Source: an uncultured Mailhella sp. (GTDB lineage Bacteria > Desulfobacterota > Desulfovibrionia > Desulfovibrionales > Desulfovibrionaceae). Taken from it: DNA of 64,000 nucleotides. Shown piece by piece: positions 1 through 10,487 of this stretch; within the stretch, counting starts at the first letter, position 1; every line of letters starts with the position of its first letter. Made by a program: the position numbers and the translations under genes. The stretch spans positions 1 through 64,000 of the forward strand of contig NZ_CAJJIC010000001.1 in the NCBI RefSeq assembly GCF_905187505.1, in the 5' to 3' direction. The notes beneath the pieces were generated by a model. The model had not been told where the DNA came from. It was given only the letters and a program-made list of their open reading frames with translations, and made no database searches.

Positions 1-36
1 GAGGAGCGGCCGCCCCGAAGGAAGCGGCCGCTCCTC
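1..36 (-). terminator. Hairpin downstream of lon
   Basis: A perfect 13-bp inverted repeat (positions 1-13 and 24-36) with a 10-nt loop begins 28 nt beyond the lon stop codon. It is very GC-rich, as expected for an intrinsic terminator of the minus-strand lon transcript. Any U-tract would lie outside the window, so the terminator role is inferred. Confidence 0.6.
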
Positions 37-63
37 TGTCGTCCGGCTTCGTCAAAACCGGCT

Positions 64-2601
64 CTATGATGCTTCCTTCTCTTTCTTTTTCTCCATGACC
101 AGAGGAAGCAGTTCACCTATGGTGCTTACCGTGTGTATTTCTATCCTGCGACGCAGATCGGCAGGAATCTCTTCAAGATCCTTGACGTTCTGCGTCGGAA
201 TGACGGCTCTCTTCAGCCCTCTCGCCACAGCGCCGAGAATTTTCTCCTTGATGCCGCCCACGGGAAGCACCCGTCCTCGAAGCGTGATTTCACCAGTCAT
301 GCAGGTATCGCCGCGGACAGGACACCCGGTAAGCGCGGATACCAGGGCCGAAACCAGCGTCACACCTGCGGAAGGTCCGTCCTTGGGCGTCGCACCGGCG
401 GGCACATGAATATGAATGTCCAGCTTCTGGGAGAAGTCCGGATCTATGCCCAGCTCTCTGGCATGGGAACGCGCGTACGTCACGGCGGCCTGAGCGCTTT
501 CCTTCATGACGTCGCCGAGCTGTCCGGTCAGAAGCAGTCCGCCCTTCCCTTCCATGGTGCTCACTTCCACATGCAGCACTTCGCCTCCGGCCTGCGTCCA
601 GGCCAGACCGAGGGCGACACCGGGCAGAAGTTCCTTTTCCTTTTCTTCGTCAAGGAATCGAGGAGCGCCGAGCAGACGCGCCACAAGCGCCGGCGTGACC
701 ACGAAGGGAGGCTTTTCTCCCTCGGCCTTGCGCCTTGCAAGCTTCCGGCATATGGAGCCGAGCTGCCGCTCGAGGCCGCGAAGACCGGCTTCTCGCGTGT
801 ATCCGCGAATGACGCGCGCAATGGCCGCATCGCGAAACACGATGTCATCCTCCTTCAGACCGTTTTCTGCAATCTGCCTCTTCAGCAGATATTTGCGGGC
901 AATGGCCAGCTTTTCCTGCTCGGTGTAGCCTGAAAGATGAATGATCTCAAGACGATCCAGAAGAGCCGCAGGAATGGTGTCGAGCTGGTTGGCCGTACAG
1001 AGAAACAGCACTTTGGAAAGGTCGAACTCCAGGTTCAGATAGTGGTCGCTGAAATGAGAATTCTGTTCGGGATCCAGCGCCTCCAGAAGCGCCGAGGCTG
1101 GATCGCCGCGGAAGTCGTTGCCGAGCTTGTCGATTTCATCCAGAACGATGACCGGATTGCGCGTTCCGGCCTGACGTATGGCCTGAATGATGCGGCCCGG
1201 CATGGCGCCGATGTAGGTGCGCCTGTGGCCGCGGATTTCCGCTTCGTCCCTCATGCCGCCGAGGGAGATGCGCTGAAACTTGCGTCCGAGCGCTCTCGCG
1301 ATGGAACGTCCGAGCGACGTCTTGCCCACGCCGGGAGGCCCGACGAAGCAGAGCACCGGCCCCTTGGAGTCGGGATTCAGCTTGCGCACGCTCAAAAATT
1401 CCAGAATGCGGTCCTTCACCTTTTCAAGGCCGAAGTGATCTTCGTCAAGGATGGCGGCGGCCTTCACAATGTCCAGCCTGTCGCGGGACATCTTCTTCCA
1501 CGGAAGCTCGGCAAGAAGGTCAAGATACGTGCGTACCACGTTGGCTTCGGCGGAGTCTCCGTGCATGGAGGCAAGGCGCCGCAGCTGCTTGTCGGCCTCG
1601 CGTCGAGCGTCGGGAGGAAGAGAAGCCTTTTCAAGGGCTTTCCTGAGATTTTCGTTCTCGTCGTCCGCGTCTTCTCCGTCTCCAAGTTCCTTGTGAATGG
1701 CCTTGAGCTGTTCGCGCAGAAAATAATCCTTCTGCGCCTTGTCCATTCCTTCCCGCGCCATGCTCTGAATGCGCGCCTGCATGGCGGCCACTTCCACTTC
1801 GCGGATGAGATGATCATTGACAAGGCGCAGACGCTCAACCGGGTCGAGGCATTCGAGAATCGCCTGTGCCTCGTCGACGCGCAGACGCATGTTGGCCGCG
1901 ATGATGTCGGCCAGTCTGCCGGGATCGTTGACGGAATTGAGCACGTTCATGATCTCCCCGGAGGGAAGTCCGCGAAGATGCAGAATCTTGTCGCTCTGCT
2001 CCCGCGCGGAGCGCATCATGGCCTCAAGTTCCACGTCGGAAACATCCCCGCGCTTTTCGTCGAGCACCTGCACGCGTGCGAGCAGAATGGGGCCGTCGTT
2101 GTCGAACTCCTCCACATGGGCCCGCGTCAGCCCCTGAACCAGAAGCTTCACCTGACCGTCGTTCATCTTGATCATGCGCAGTATCATGACCACGGAACCG
2201 ACGTCGTACAGTTCCTCGGGCGAAGGTTCCTCGGCCGAGGCGTCGCGCTGGGCGCAAAGCAGCAGATACCGATTGCCGTTAAGCGCGAACTCCACGGTTT
2301 CCATGGCTTTTTCGCGATTTTCGAACAGCGGCACTATCATGGAATTGAACACCACGCTGTCACGCAGAGGAAGCACCGGCAAAACGGAAGGAATGGCGGG
2401 GGCCAGCTCGTCGTTCTCGCCGGCGGGTGCGTCCCCGGAGTCTCCCCCCTGTTTTTCCTGCTCTTCCCCGGAGTCGTGTCCGGAATCGTTCGAAGCTTCG
2501 GCCCGAACTTCCACAGGGGCGGAAAGTTCCGGATCCTGTTCCAGCAGGTCTTTCTTGTCTTCTTCCGGCATTGCGGAAGGTATCTTTTGCGTATTGCTCA
2601 T
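64..2601 (-). CDS. lon: ATP-dependent protease La (Lon)
   Basis: Lon is a cytoplasmic AAA+ serine protease that degrades misfolded and regulatory proteins. The order is classical: an N-terminal LON substrate-binding domain beginning near residue 70 (VLPLRD), an AAA+ module with Walker A GPPGVGKT at about 420-427 and Walker B VIVLDEIDK, and a C-terminal protease domain with catalytic Ser744 in DGPSAG and a Lys near 787 in the GGIKEK region. I start at the ATG at 2601 because GAGGAT lies just upstream. A start at 2631 would add ten residues without a better ribosome site. The 845-residue product exceeds typical Lon (about 780-800) because of an acidic, Gly/Ser-rich N-terminal extension of about 60 residues. 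It is the last gene of a minus-strand series after radC. Confidence 0.97.
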   Translation of the reverse strand: MSNTQKIPSAMPEEDKKDLLEQDPELSAPVEVRAEASNDSGHDSGEEQEKQGGDSGDAPAGENDELAPAIPSVLPVLPLRDSVVFNSMIVPLFENREKAMETVEFALNGNRYLLLCAQRDASAEEPSPEELYDVGSVVMILRMIKMNDGQVKLLVQGLTRAHVEEFDNDGPILLARVQVLDEKRGDVSDVELEAMMRSAREQSDKILHLRGLPSGEIMNVLNSVNDPGRLADIIAANMRLRVDEAQAILECLDPVERLRLVNDHLIREVEVAAMQARIQSMAREGMDKAQKDYFLREQLKAIHKELGDGEDADDENENLRKALEKASLPPDARREADKQLRRLASMHGDSAEANVVRTYLDLLAELPWKKMSRDRLDIVKAAAILDEDHFGLEKVKDRILEFLSVRKLNPDSKGPVLCFVGPPGVGKTSLGRSIARALGRKFQRISLGGMRDEAEIRGHRRTYIGAMPGRIIQAIRQAGTRNPVIVLDEIDKLGNDFRGDPASALLEALDPEQNSHFSDHYLNLEFDLSKVLFLCTANQLDTIPAALLDRLEIIHLSGYTEQEKLAIARKYLLKRQIAENGLKEDDIVFRDAAIARVIRGYTREAGLRGLERQLGSICRKLARRKAEGEKPPFVVTPALVARLLGAPRFLDEEKEKELLPGVALGLAWTQAGGEVLHVEVSTMEGKGGLLLTGQLGDVMKESAQAAVTYARSHARELGIDPDFSQKLDIHIHVPAGATPKDGPSAGVTLVSALVSALTGCPVRGDTCMTGEITLRGRVLPVGGIKEKILGAVARGLKRAVIPTQNVKDLEEIPADLRRRIEIHTVSTIGELLPLVMEKKKEKEAS

Positions 2602-2640
2602 GCTATCCTCATTCGGGCAGATCCCGTACATTCCTTTTCG

Positions 2641-3336
2641 TCACTTCAGGCGGCAGTCACGCATCATGCTGAATGCGGCGTCGGAAGTGATGATCACATG
2701 ATCGTGCAGGAACAGGCCCAGCTGCCGGAGCGTCAGGGCTATGCGTCCTGTCAGAGCCCTGTCCTCCTGCGACGGCATGTATGTGCCGCCAGGATGGTTG
2801 TGCATGAGAACAAGGCTGCTGGCACGGCTCTTTATCATGAGCTCCACGACCTCAAGAGGTTCCAGAGACACATGATCCATAGAGCCATGACGAATCTTTT
2901 TAAACATAAGCAGTCTGTTCTGTTTGTCCAGAAGCGCAGCCCACACTTCTTCCTCTGCGCAATGCTTCAGCCGCCTCCTGCCCATTTCCACGATGTCGGG
3001 CAGCGTAATGGCCTGCTTTTGTTGTACGTTGCTTTGCGATGCACGGGCAATGATTTCCCGAAGAAGCACAAGAAAACTATCAACGGCCGGCCCGCAGCCT
3101 TCCACCCCGGCCAGCTCTTCCGAAGAGGCGGAAAGCAGACCGTCAAAGCAGCCGAAGCGGGCAAGAAGCCGTTTGGCAAGAAGCTTGTTGTCCCGGCGCA
3201 TGTATACGCAGCCGAGCGCCAGCTCAAGCAGTTCATAATCGGGAAGCGCCGAAGGATCCGAAAGAAAACGTTCCCGAAGACGCTTTCTGTGACCGGCGCG
3301 AAGATCAGCTTCGGAATGGGGCGTGCCGTCCTTCAT
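2641..3336 (-). CDS. radC: RadC-like JAB/MPN-domain protein
   Basis: 231-residue protein of the RadC family. The N-terminal half carries a helix-hairpin-helix-like segment (LPDYELLELAL, and EGCGP near residue 90). The C-terminal half is a JAB1/MPN metalloprotease-like domain with HNHPGG followed by S and D in the usual JAMM spacing, so the zinc site looks intact. Despite the historic DNA-repair name, the biochemical role of RadC is unsettled. It starts 5 nt after the end of holA and is probably co-transcribed with it. Family assignment is firm; function is not. Confidence 0.9.
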   Translation of the reverse strand: MKDGTPHSEADLRAGHRKRLRERFLSDPSALPDYELLELALGCVYMRRDNKLLAKRLLARFGCFDGLLSASSEELAGVEGCGPAVDSFLVLLREIIARASQSNVQQKQAITLPDIVEMGRRRLKHCAEEEVWAALLDKQNRLLMFKKIRHGSMDHVSLEPLEVVELMIKSRASSLVLMHNHPGGTYMPSQEDRALTGRIALTLRQLGLFLHDHVIITSDAAFSMMRDCRLK

Positions 3337-3341
3337 GGTAT

Positions 3342-4343
3342 TCAGCGTCCCGAACCCTTTTCTCCGCGGGGAGAGGAAAATATGAGAGAAAGAGAAGCCG
3401 TCAGCTCTTCCATGGCCTGAAGCGGCTGTCTTGCGCCGCTCTTCACGGAGAGCTCGGCCGCTTCAAGAGCCGCAAAAACTCGACAGAGGCCCTCGAATCC
3501 GAGACGGGCGGCAAGCCTTCGCTTCTCGTTTTCCAGAAACTGAGGGACGAACACCCGCTCTCCGGCATTCATCTGCCAGAGAATGCGGGCCTCTCTGGCC
3601 ATGAGCGTAAGAAGGGGAAAAAGCAGCGATTCTCCGCCGTCGCCCTCACGCAGAAGCACCTTCCACACGGCACGGGGATTGCCGTTCTCAAGCTGGCGGA
3701 TGACGTCGAATATGACGGCATCGGGCGTGAATTCCGTCATCTGGCGCACAAGATCAGCATCCACGGAGCCGTCGGCCGAAGCAAGATAAAGCTGCTCCAG
3801 CACGCCGCGGATGGCGGCGGCATCGGGGATGAGCATTTCCGAAAGCGCATTGAGGGCGTCGGGATTCAGACGCAGTCCCACGGCGGCGGCCTGCTTCTGC
3901 ACGTACTGCCGCAGAGAGCGGACGTCTATGCCCATGGAGCGCCATACCCATTTTCGGCTTTCGGCAAAGGCAAGGCACTTGAGCTTCGCCACGTGGGCGG
4001 GAAGCTTCGACTGCCCTTTTTCCCAGGGGCATTCAAGGCAGAACACGGGCAGGATGCCGGGACGGGGCGTGCCGAGCAGCGACGAAAGCTTTTTCCACAC
4101 GTCCGCCGGAAGCTGATGCGCACCGCGCACTATGAGCACACGGCTGCGTCCATCCATGCCGAGCAGCGTCAGCGCGTCCCAGAAACGACGATCCAGCCCC
4201 TCGTCGCCCCAAAAGGTCTGAACGTCAGGCCCAGGCGCCCCGCTGCCGCCGGACGCAAAAGGAGCGACGAGCTCCCTCTCCACGTACTCTCGCAGCAGGG
4301 CGGCATCGGGACATATGCAGAAAAAGAACCCCGGCCTGTCCAT
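3342..4343 (-). CDS. holA: DNA polymerase III delta subunit
   Basis: The delta subunit is the wrench of the clamp loader that opens the beta sliding clamp. The 333-residue length is normal. The protein shows the diverged AAA+ fold of HolA without a functional Walker motif, the VLIVRGAHQLP segment in the N-terminal domain, and the helical C-terminal collar region (LYLASADGSVDADLVRQM and later). GGAG lies 7 nt before the ATG. The order leuS-lptE-holA is the same as in many proteobacteria, which supports the call for a poorly conserved protein. Confidence 0.88.
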   Translation of the reverse strand: MDRPGFFFCICPDAALLREYVERELVAPFASGGSGAPGPDVQTFWGDEGLDRRFWDALTLLGMDGRSRVLIVRGAHQLPADVWKKLSSLLGTPRPGILPVFCLECPWEKGQSKLPAHVAKLKCLAFAESRKWVWRSMGIDVRSLRQYVQKQAAAVGLRLNPDALNALSEMLIPDAAAIRGVLEQLYLASADGSVDADLVRQMTEFTPDAVIFDVIRQLENGNPRAVWKVLLREGDGGESLLFPLLTLMAREARILWQMNAGERVFVPQFLENEKRRLAARLGFEGLCRVFAALEAAELSVKSGARQPLQAMEELTASLSLIFSSPRGEKGSGR

Positions 4344-4365
4344 TCGCTTCTCCAGAACGCCGGCG

Positions 4366-4899
4366 TCAGAAATTCTGCTGCATACGGTCGAGAGCCCGGC
4401 GCAGCGCTTCCTTCAGACCGTCGCGAATGGCGCTGGACTCATCCACGGTTTCAAACTTGTCGCTGTAGGAGATCACGCCGGAACGCCAGACCACGGCTCC
4501 GGTCTTCCCGCTGCGGACGACAAGCTCGATCTGCACCACGGTATCGCTGAGCAGCGTGTTGTCCACGTAGTTGGACACCGAGGAACGAACGCGGAAGCCC
4601 GGCATGGTGATGGTAAGCAGATAGTCGGCGTTGCCGCTGTCCACCCAGCGAGCAAGCCGGCGCAGGTTCACCTCGTCGCGCACGATGCCGCGCAGGTAAT
4701 ACTGCACCCAGGGATACATGGTGACCTGATCCACCTTGTCGATCTTGAGCGTGCTGTTTCCGTCGCCAAGTATGCTGACGGCGCGAGAGCTGCTGGTGGA
4801 ATAGCCGTCCAGGCTGTAGCCGCAGCCGCCGGCAAACAGACTCAGGCAGCAGGCGGCGGCCGCAATCAGTCCCTTCCAGGTTCCCCTTGGTCTTATCAT
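4366..4899 (-). CDS. lptE: LPS-assembly lipoprotein LptE-like
   Basis: LptE plugs the LptD barrel that inserts lipopolysaccharide into the outer membrane. The start at 4899 is preceded by AAGGA at 7 nt. It gives a 177-residue precursor with a short basic N-terminus, a hydrophobic core and a lipobox (LFAGGC), so this is a lipoprotein with mature Cys near residue 27. The CGYSLDGY start of the mature form and alternating beta-strand pattern fit LptE/RlpB. The sequence itself is weakly conserved, and the position between leuS and holA is the strongest evidence. Confidence 0.82.
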   Translation of the reverse strand: MIRPRGTWKGLIAAAACCLSLFAGGCGYSLDGYSTSSSRAVSILGDGNSTLKIDKVDQVTMYPWVQYYLRGIVRDEVNLRRLARWVDSGNADYLLTITMPGFRVRSSVSNYVDNTLLSDTVVQIELVVRSGKTGAVVWRSGVISYSDKFETVDESSAIRDGLKEALRRALDRMQQNF

Positions 4900-4980
4900 C
4901 AGACATTCCTTCATGGCGACGCAGGATGAGGCGTCCCCGCGGACTGCCGTCACAGGGCGGCTTCCGGGAGACGCCGGAAA

Positions 4981-5048
4981 GACTTTTCTCCTTGAACGAA
5001 GAGAAAAGTCCCTCCGTTCCCGGCCTTCCCGCCTTGGGCGGGAAGGCC
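4981..5048 (-). other. Two tandem hairpins between leuS and lptE
   Basis: In the 170-nt gap after leuS lie a 12-bp perfect stem with a 3-nt loop (5022-5033 / 5037-5048) and a 10-bp perfect stem with a 10-nt loop (4981-4990 / 5001-5010). Neither is followed by a clean U-tract on the minus strand. They may act as an attenuator or RNA-processing element that lowers lptE-holA expression relative to leuS. The structures are visible; the function is inferred. Confidence 0.5.
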
Positions 5049-5069
5049 CGTATTTCCCATCGCGCGGCG

Positions 5070-7574
5070 CTATTCCGCGACGATGTTGACCAGTTTGCCG
5101 GGCACCACGATGACCTTGCGCACCGTCTTTCCGGCAATGTGATTCTGGATGGAACGCTCGGCAAGAGCGGCCTTTTCCATGTCCTCACGGGAGGAATCGG
5201 CGGGCACTTCCACCTTGCCGCGCAGCTTGCCGTTGACCTGGACCACCACGGTGATCACGTCCTTCTTGAGTGCGTCCTCGCTCCATGCGGGCCAGCGCAC
5301 GTCGTCCAGGGAATCGACATGACCGAGCTGCTGCCAGACTTCCTCGCACATGTGAGGCGTGAAGGGGAAGAGCATGACAAGCACCGTGGCCATGGCGGAA
5401 GACAGAGCGTTGCGGCCCTCCTCCGTGGCGGAAAGTTCCTCGCGGTACTGGTTGACGGCGTTGACGAGTTCCATGATGGCGGCAATGGCCGTGTTGAACT
5501 GATTGCGCTCGGCAATGTCCTCGCCCACCTTCTTCACGGTGGCGTGTTCGCTGCGCCGCAGGGCACGAACGGCGTCGCTCGCCGCGGGGGAGAGGTCGGA
5601 ACAGGCATTCACGGGCTTGAGAATGGACTGCATCTCGGAGAACATTCTCCACACGCGGCTCACGAAACGGTAGGAGCCTTCAATGCCGCTGTCGCTCCAG
5701 TCGAAGTCGCGTTCCGGAGGCGCCGCAAACAGGCAGAACAGACGCACGGTGTCGGCGCCGTACTTCTGCACCATGGCGTCGGGATCCACGATGTTGCCCT
5801 TGGACTTGGACATCTTGCTGCCGCCGAGCAGAACCATGCCCTGCGTGAGCAGATTCTTGAAGGGTTCGTCCATGTCGGCGGGCAGGTACCCGAAGTCCCG
5901 CAGCATCTTGGTGAAGAAGCGGGAATACAGAAGGTGCAGAATGGCATGCTCCACGCCGCCGATGTACTGATCCACGGGCAGCCAGTACTTGAGAGCCTCC
6001 ATGTCGAAGGGCGCGTCGTCCTTGCGGGCGGAGGTGTAGCGGGCAAAATACCAGGAAGATTCCACGAAGGTGTCCATGGTGTCCGTCTCGCGACGGGCGG
6101 GGCCGCCGCAGCAGGGGCACACGGTCTCCACGAAGGAAGGCGTTTCGGGCAGAGGAGAACGACCGTCGTCACAGGTCTTCACGTCAAGAGGCAGACGCAC
6201 GGGCAGATCTTCGATCCGGACCGGCTGCACGCCGCACTTCTTGCAGTAGACCACGGGAATGGGGGCGCCCCAGTAGCGCTGACGGGAAATGTTCCAGTCG
6301 CGCAGGCGGTAGTTCACCGTGGCGCGGCCCTTGCCCGTTTCTTCGAGCTTTCTGATGATGGCGGCCTTGCCCTCTTCATTGGGCATGCCCGTGAACTCGC
6401 CGGAGTTCACCAGAACTCCGGGATCGACATAGGCTTCCGTCATGGTCGCGGGATCGAGTTCCCCGCCTTCGGGGCTCACCACGACCTTGATGCCGATGCC
6501 GAACTTGCGGGCGAAGTCGAAGTCGCGCTGATCATGCGCGGGCACGGCCATGACCGCGCCGGTGCCGTAGTCGGCCAGCACGAAGTTGCCGAGCCAGATC
6601 GGAATGCGGTCGCCGGTAAAGGGATTGAGGCAGTAGGCCCCCGTGAACACGCCGTCCTTTTCCAGGGTTTCGGACTGACGGTCGAGACGGTCCATGTTGC
6701 GGGTACGCTCGATGAAGGCGCGGATCTCGGCCTCGTTTTCCCGACCGGCAATGAGGGATTCCACCAGCGGATGCTCAGGAGCCAGCGTCATGAAGGTCAC
6801 GCCGAACACCGTGTCGGCACGGGTGGAGAACACCTTGATCTCGCCTTCGCGCCCTTCCAGCTTGAACACGATCTCCGCGCCGGTTGAACGGCCTATCCAG
6901 TTGTGCTGCATGGTGAGCACGCGGGAAGGCCAGCCCTTTTCCAGCTTCTTGAGGTCGACAAGCAGCTCGTCGGCATAGGCCGTGATGCGGAAGAACCACT
7001 GCGTAAGGTCCTTCTGTTCCACTTCGGAATCACAGCGCCAGCACTTTCCGTCGATGACCTGTTCATTGGCGAGCACGGTATGACAGCTCGGGCACCAGTT
7101 CTGCGGGGCCTTCTTGCGGTACACAAGCCCCTTTTCCAGGCACTTCAGGAAAAATTCCTGTTCCCAGCGATAGTATTCGGGACGGCAGGTCGCAATTTCC
7201 CTGCGCCAGTCATAGGAATAGCCCATGCGCTTGAGCTGGGAGCGCATGTTGTCGATGTTGGCGTAGGTCCATTTTGCAGGATGCGTGCCGTGCTTGATGG
7301 CGGCATTTTCCGCAGGCAGGCCGAAGGCGTCCCAGCCGATGGGATGCAGGACGTTGTAGCCCTGCAGACGGCGGAAGCGGGCCATGACGTCGCCTATGGA
7401 ATAGTTGCGGACGTGTCCCATATGAATGTTGCCCGAAGGGTACGGGAACATTTCCATAAGAAAATACTTGGGTTTGGAAGAATCGACATCGCAGTCGAAG
7501 GAGCCCTTTTCAGCCCATATCTTCTGCCATTTTTCTTCCAGCGCATGAGGATCGTAACGAGACGAAAGTGCCAT
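5070..7574 (-). CDS. leuS: Leucyl-tRNA synthetase
   Basis: Class I aminoacyl-tRNA synthetase that charges tRNA-Leu. Signature HIGH variant HMGH sits near residue 52 ([10 protein letters not shown]) and KMSKS is intact ([11 protein letters not shown]). Between them are the CP1 editing domain ([18 protein letters not shown] region) and cysteine pairs of the zinc-binding insert (CPSCH, CPCCGG). The C-terminal anticodon-binding and tail domains are present. Its 834 residues match the bacterial LeuRS length. AAGGAA precedes the ATG at 7574. Confidence 0.98.
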   Translation of the reverse strand: MALSSRYDPHALEEKWQKIWAEKGSFDCDVDSSKPKYFLMEMFPYPSGNIHMGHVRNYSIGDVMARFRRLQGYNVLHPIGWDAFGLPAENAAIKHGTHPAKWTYANIDNMRSQLKRMGYSYDWRREIATCRPEYYRWEQEFFLKCLEKGLVYRKKAPQNWCPSCHTVLANEQVIDGKCWRCDSEVEQKDLTQWFFRITAYADELLVDLKKLEKGWPSRVLTMQHNWIGRSTGAEIVFKLEGREGEIKVFSTRADTVFGVTFMTLAPEHPLVESLIAGRENEAEIRAFIERTRNMDRLDRQSETLEKDGVFTGAYCLNPFTGDRIPIWLGNFVLADYGTGAVMAVPAHDQRDFDFARKFGIGIKVVVSPEGGELDPATMTEAYVDPGVLVNSGEFTGMPNEEGKAAIIRKLEETGKGRATVNYRLRDWNISRQRYWGAPIPVVYCKKCGVQPVRIEDLPVRLPLDVKTCDDGRSPLPETPSFVETVCPCCGGPARRETDTMDTFVESSWYFARYTSARKDDAPFDMEALKYWLPVDQYIGGVEHAILHLLYSRFFTKMLRDFGYLPADMDEPFKNLLTQGMVLLGGSKMSKSKGNIVDPDAMVQKYGADTVRLFCLFAAPPERDFDWSDSGIEGSYRFVSRVWRMFSEMQSILKPVNACSDLSPAASDAVRALRRSEHATVKKVGEDIAERNQFNTAIAAIMELVNAVNQYREELSATEEGRNALSSAMATVLVMLFPFTPHMCEEVWQQLGHVDSLDDVRWPAWSEDALKKDVITVVVQVNGKLRGKVEVPADSSREDMEKAALAERSIQNHIAGKTVRKVIVVPGKLVNIVAE

Positions 7575-7645
7575 TTTAGTTCCTTGAAAACTTCGGGCTT
7601 GCGCCCGCTGTGCATATCGGGAAAATACCTGCCCGTACCCGGACC

Positions 7646-8107
7646 TCAGCCGCGGATGCGAAGCTCTCCCTTGTCCACGGCCTTGCTCACCGCATCGAGA
7701 ATGCCGTTCACGAAGGTGTGGGACCGGGAATCGCCGTACTGCTTGTCGAGCTCAAGAGCTTCGTTCATGGAAACCTTGGCCGGAACATCGGCGCGATACA
7801 GCATTTCATACACGCCGAGACGCAGCAGGTTCAGTTCCACGCGTCCCACGCGATCAAGCCGCCAGTTGCGGGCGAAACGTTCGATGACGGCATCCAGCTC
7901 GTCGCGATGCTGCCATACGCCGTACACAAGCTCCCAGGCAAAGCCGGAAGGCTCGCCTTCCTGCTCCAGTGCCTCGTCCTGACGGGGCACGGCGAGAAAG
8001 GCCGCCTTGAGCTGTTCCACGGAAGTGCATTCCAGAAATTCCTGACCGTACAGGGCCTGAAAGGCCAGCAGGCGCTGAGCGCGACGGGAGGGTTCTTTCA
8101 CACCCAT
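7646..8107 (-). CDS. nusB: Transcription antitermination factor NusB
   Basis: 153-residue all-helical RNA-binding protein that pairs with NusE (S10) at boxA in rRNA antitermination. Recognisable NusB features are the N-terminal [13 protein letters not shown] helix and the C-terminal [15 protein letters not shown]...FVNGILD segment. Its ATG overlaps the stop codon of ribH (TAATG), implying translational coupling. ribH-nusB adjacency is widespread in bacteria. Confidence 0.95.
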   Translation of the reverse strand: MGVKEPSRRAQRLLAFQALYGQEFLECTSVEQLKAAFLAVPRQDEALEQEGEPSGFAWELVYGVWQHRDELDAVIERFARNWRLDRVGRVELNLLRLGVYEMLYRADVPAKVSMNEALELDKQYGDSRSHTFVNGILDAVSKAVDKGELRIRG

Positions 8108-8577
8108 TACAGCTGCTCCATGACGCGGATGGTTTCCACCACGGCGGCGGCGGTTTCCGCGCCCTTGTTGCCCACATGGGCGCCGGCGCGTTCAATGGCC
8201 TGTTCCAGGGTGTCGCAGGTCAGAAGGCCGAATCCCACGGGCAGGCCCGACTGCAGCGACACCTGAGCGATGCCCTTGGAGGCCTCGGCACAGACATAGT
8301 CGAAGTGGGGAGTGCTGCCGCGAATGACCGCGCCGAGGGCGATGATGCCGCTGTACTGCGAGAACGCCGCCAGCTTCTTGCACACGATGGGCAGTTCATA
8401 CGCACCGGGAACGCGCACCACGGTGATGTCTTCCTGAGAGGCTCCGTGACGGGTCAGATAGTCAATGGCGCCTTCCACCAGATGCTGAACGATGAAATCG
8501 TTGAAACGCGACGCCACGATGGCGATCTTCAGGCCCTGGGCATTGAGCTGTCCTTCTATGGTCTTGACGGAATACAT
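8107..8577 (-). CDS. ribH: 6,7-dimethyl-8-ribityllumazine synthase
   Basis: Condenses 3,4-dihydroxy-2-butanone 4-phosphate with the ribitylamino-uracil to form lumazine, the penultimate riboflavin step. The 156-residue length and motifs are typical: SRFNDF at the N-terminus, [24 protein letters not shown] with the catalytic His region, and [11 protein letters not shown]. It sits 7 nt downstream of ribBA and overlaps nusB. No FMN riboswitch is visible before the rib genes. Confidence 0.97.
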   Translation of the reverse strand: MYSVKTIEGQLNAQGLKIAIVASRFNDFIVQHLVEGAIDYLTRHGASQEDITVVRVPGAYELPIVCKKLAAFSQYSGIIALGAVIRGSTPHFDYVCAEASKGIAQVSLQSGLPVGFGLLTCDTLEQAIERAGAHVGNKGAETAAAVVETIRVMEQL

Positions 8578-8584
8578 GATTTCC

Positions 8585-9805
8585 TCACTCTGTCTTGGGG
8601 CATACCCGCCGAAGCAGGTGGCCCATTTTTTCTTTCTTCGTCAGCAGGTAATCTTCATTGTAGCGGCCGGGCTCCTGCTCGATGGGCACCCGCTCCACGA
8701 TGTCAAGCCCGTACCCTTCCAGCCCCACGATTTTGGTGGGATTGTTGGTCAGAAGACGGAGCTTGCGAATGCCCAGATCCACCAGAATCTGGGCGCCGAC
8801 GCCATAATCGCGCAAATCGGGACGGAAGCCAAGACGAATGTTCGCCTCCACGGTGTCCAGTCCCTGTTCCTGCAGCGCATAGGCCTTTATCTTGTTGGCC
8901 AGACCTATGCCCCGCCCTTCCTGGCGCATGTAGAGCAGAACGCCGCGACCTTCCTTTTCTATGCGGCAAAGGGCCGCGGCAAGCTGCCCCCCGCAGTCGC
9001 AGCGCATGGAACCGAACACGTCGCCGGTCAGACATTCGCTGTGCACGCGGGCGAGCACGGGTTCGTCCGTGGTCACGTCTCCCTTCACGAGCGCCACATG
9101 CGTGCGTCCGTCCACAGAATTTTCGTAGGCGATGATGCGGAAATTCCCGTACTTGGTGGGCATGGAAGCCTCGGCGGCCCTTTTGACGGCCACCTCTCCG
9201 TGCTCCAGCCTCCAACGGATGATGTCCTTGTTGGCGGCGATGTGCAGATTGTGCGCCTCGGCGAATTTCTCAAGATCGGGCATACGCGCCATGGTACCGT
9301 CATCCTTCATGATTTCACAGATGACGGCCGCCTCCCCGAGGCCGGCCATGCGACACAGGTCCACGCTGCCTTCCGTCTGTCCCGCACGGGTGAGCACGCC
9401 GCCCTTCTTCGCACGCAAAGGAAACACGCATCCGGGCGTCACGAGATCGGCCGGCTTTGCGCCGTCGGCAACGGCCGTGCGCACGGTATGGGCGCGTCCG
9501 GCTGCGGAAATGGGCGGAAAGGCGCTCTTTCTCGCGTCGATGGACACGGTGAAGTTCGTGCCGAACCGCGAACCGTTGCGCCGCGTCATGAGCGGCAGAT
9601 CCAGCGCGTCGGCGCGCTCCGCGGAAAGGGAGAGGCAGATGAGTCCTCTTCCCTCACGGGACATGAAATTGATGATTTCAGGCGTGACGAACTCGGCGGC
9701 CGCCACAAGGTCGCCTTCGTTTTCACGGTCCTCGTCATCCACGAGGATGATCATCCGACCGTTCTTCAGATCGTCAAGGGCTGTTTCCACACTGCACAGG
9801 GGCAT
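8585..9805 (-). CDS. ribBA: Bifunctional DHBP synthase / GTP cyclohydrolase II
   Basis: Supplies both precursors of riboflavin. The N-terminal half (residues about 1-200) is 3,4-dihydroxy-2-butanone 4-phosphate synthase with the acidic [10 protein letters not shown] motif that binds metal and substrate. The C-terminal half is GTP cyclohydrolase II with the zinc ligands in [15 protein letters not shown] and the RQEGRGIG segment. All are intact. 406 residues is normal for the fusion. It lies 8 nt after ribE. Confidence 0.97.
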   Translation of the reverse strand: MPLCSVETALDDLKNGRMIILVDDEDRENEGDLVAAAEFVTPEIINFMSREGRGLICLSLSAERADALDLPLMTRRNGSRFGTNFTVSIDARKSAFPPISAAGRAHTVRTAVADGAKPADLVTPGCVFPLRAKKGGVLTRAGQTEGSVDLCRMAGLGEAAVICEIMKDDGTMARMPDLEKFAEAHNLHIAANKDIIRWRLEHGEVAVKRAAEASMPTKYGNFRIIAYENSVDGRTHVALVKGDVTTDEPVLARVHSECLTGDVFGSMRCDCGGQLAAALCRIEKEGRGVLLYMRQEGRGIGLANKIKAYALQEQGLDTVEANIRLGFRPDLRDYGVGAQILVDLGIRKLRLLTNNPTKIVGLEGYGLDIVERVPIEQEPGRYNEDYLLTKKEKMGHLLRRVCPKTE

Positions 9806-9813
9806 ACGCTACC

Positions 9814-10485
9814 TCAAAAGCCAAAGCCGTTACGGCGCAGAAAGTCCATGGTCACTCGCTCCTCGGGAGCCTTGTCGTCGCCGGAAGCGACATAGGGCTG
9901 CATGAGGTGCTTCACATACTTGCCGATGACGTCCGTTTCAAGATTCACCGCGGAACCCGGACGCCAGAAGGCCACGGTGGTCACCCGCCAGGTTTCGGGA
10001 ATGACGTTAACTTCAAGGAAGCCCGGACCGCAGTCGTTCACCGTCAGGCTGATGCCGTCCAGCGTGACCGAGCCCTTGGGAACGATCTGCGCGCTCCATT
10101 CCGGCGCGAAGACGAGACGGACGCATCTCGACTGTCCCACGGGACGCACGCTCTCCACATGAGCCACCGCGTCCACATGACCGCTCACGATGTGCCCGCC
10201 GAAGCGCTCGCCCATGGCCATGGCCCGCTCCATGTTCACGCGGCCGCCCACGGCAAGGGCGCCCAGGTTGGAACAGGAAAGCGTCTCCGCCGAAGCGAAG
10301 GCCGTAAAGGAAGGCCCGGCGGGAATCCAGGTCTCCATGGTGAGACACACCCCGTTGCAGGCGACGGACTCGCCGATTTCCGGTCTGTCCCACGGAAAAA
10401 GAGGATGGAAACGGAAAAGGATGTCCCCGCCCCGCTTTTCCATGGCCTCGATGCGGCCCTGCCCTTCCACAAGTCCGGTAAACAT
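9814..10485 (-). CDS. ribE: Riboflavin synthase alpha subunit
   Basis: Dismutates two lumazine molecules to riboflavin. The protein (223 residues) starts with MFTGLVEGQG, the near-invariant N-terminus of the family, and contains two lumazine-binding beta-barrel repeats, each with GESVACNGVCLT- or GSVTLDGISLTVN-type motifs. It is spaced only 2 nt from ribD and 8 nt from ribBA, making a compact rib operon. Confidence 0.97.
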   Translation of the reverse strand: MFTGLVEGQGRIEAMEKRGGDILFRFHPLFPWDRPEIGESVACNGVCLTMETWIPAGPSFTAFASAETLSCSNLGALAVGGRVNMERAMAMGERFGGHIVSGHVDAVAHVESVRPVGQSRCVRLVFAPEWSAQIVPKGSVTLDGISLTVNDCGPGFLEVNVIPETWRVTTVAFWRPGSAVNLETDVIGKYVKHLMQPYVASGDDKAPEERVTMDFLRRNGFGF

Positions 10486-10487
10486 GG

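Noticed and set aside
937..3420. 827-codon plus-strand open frame
   Set aside because: Antisense to lon and radC; caused by high-GC codon bias. It has a His/Arg-rich composition and no domain.
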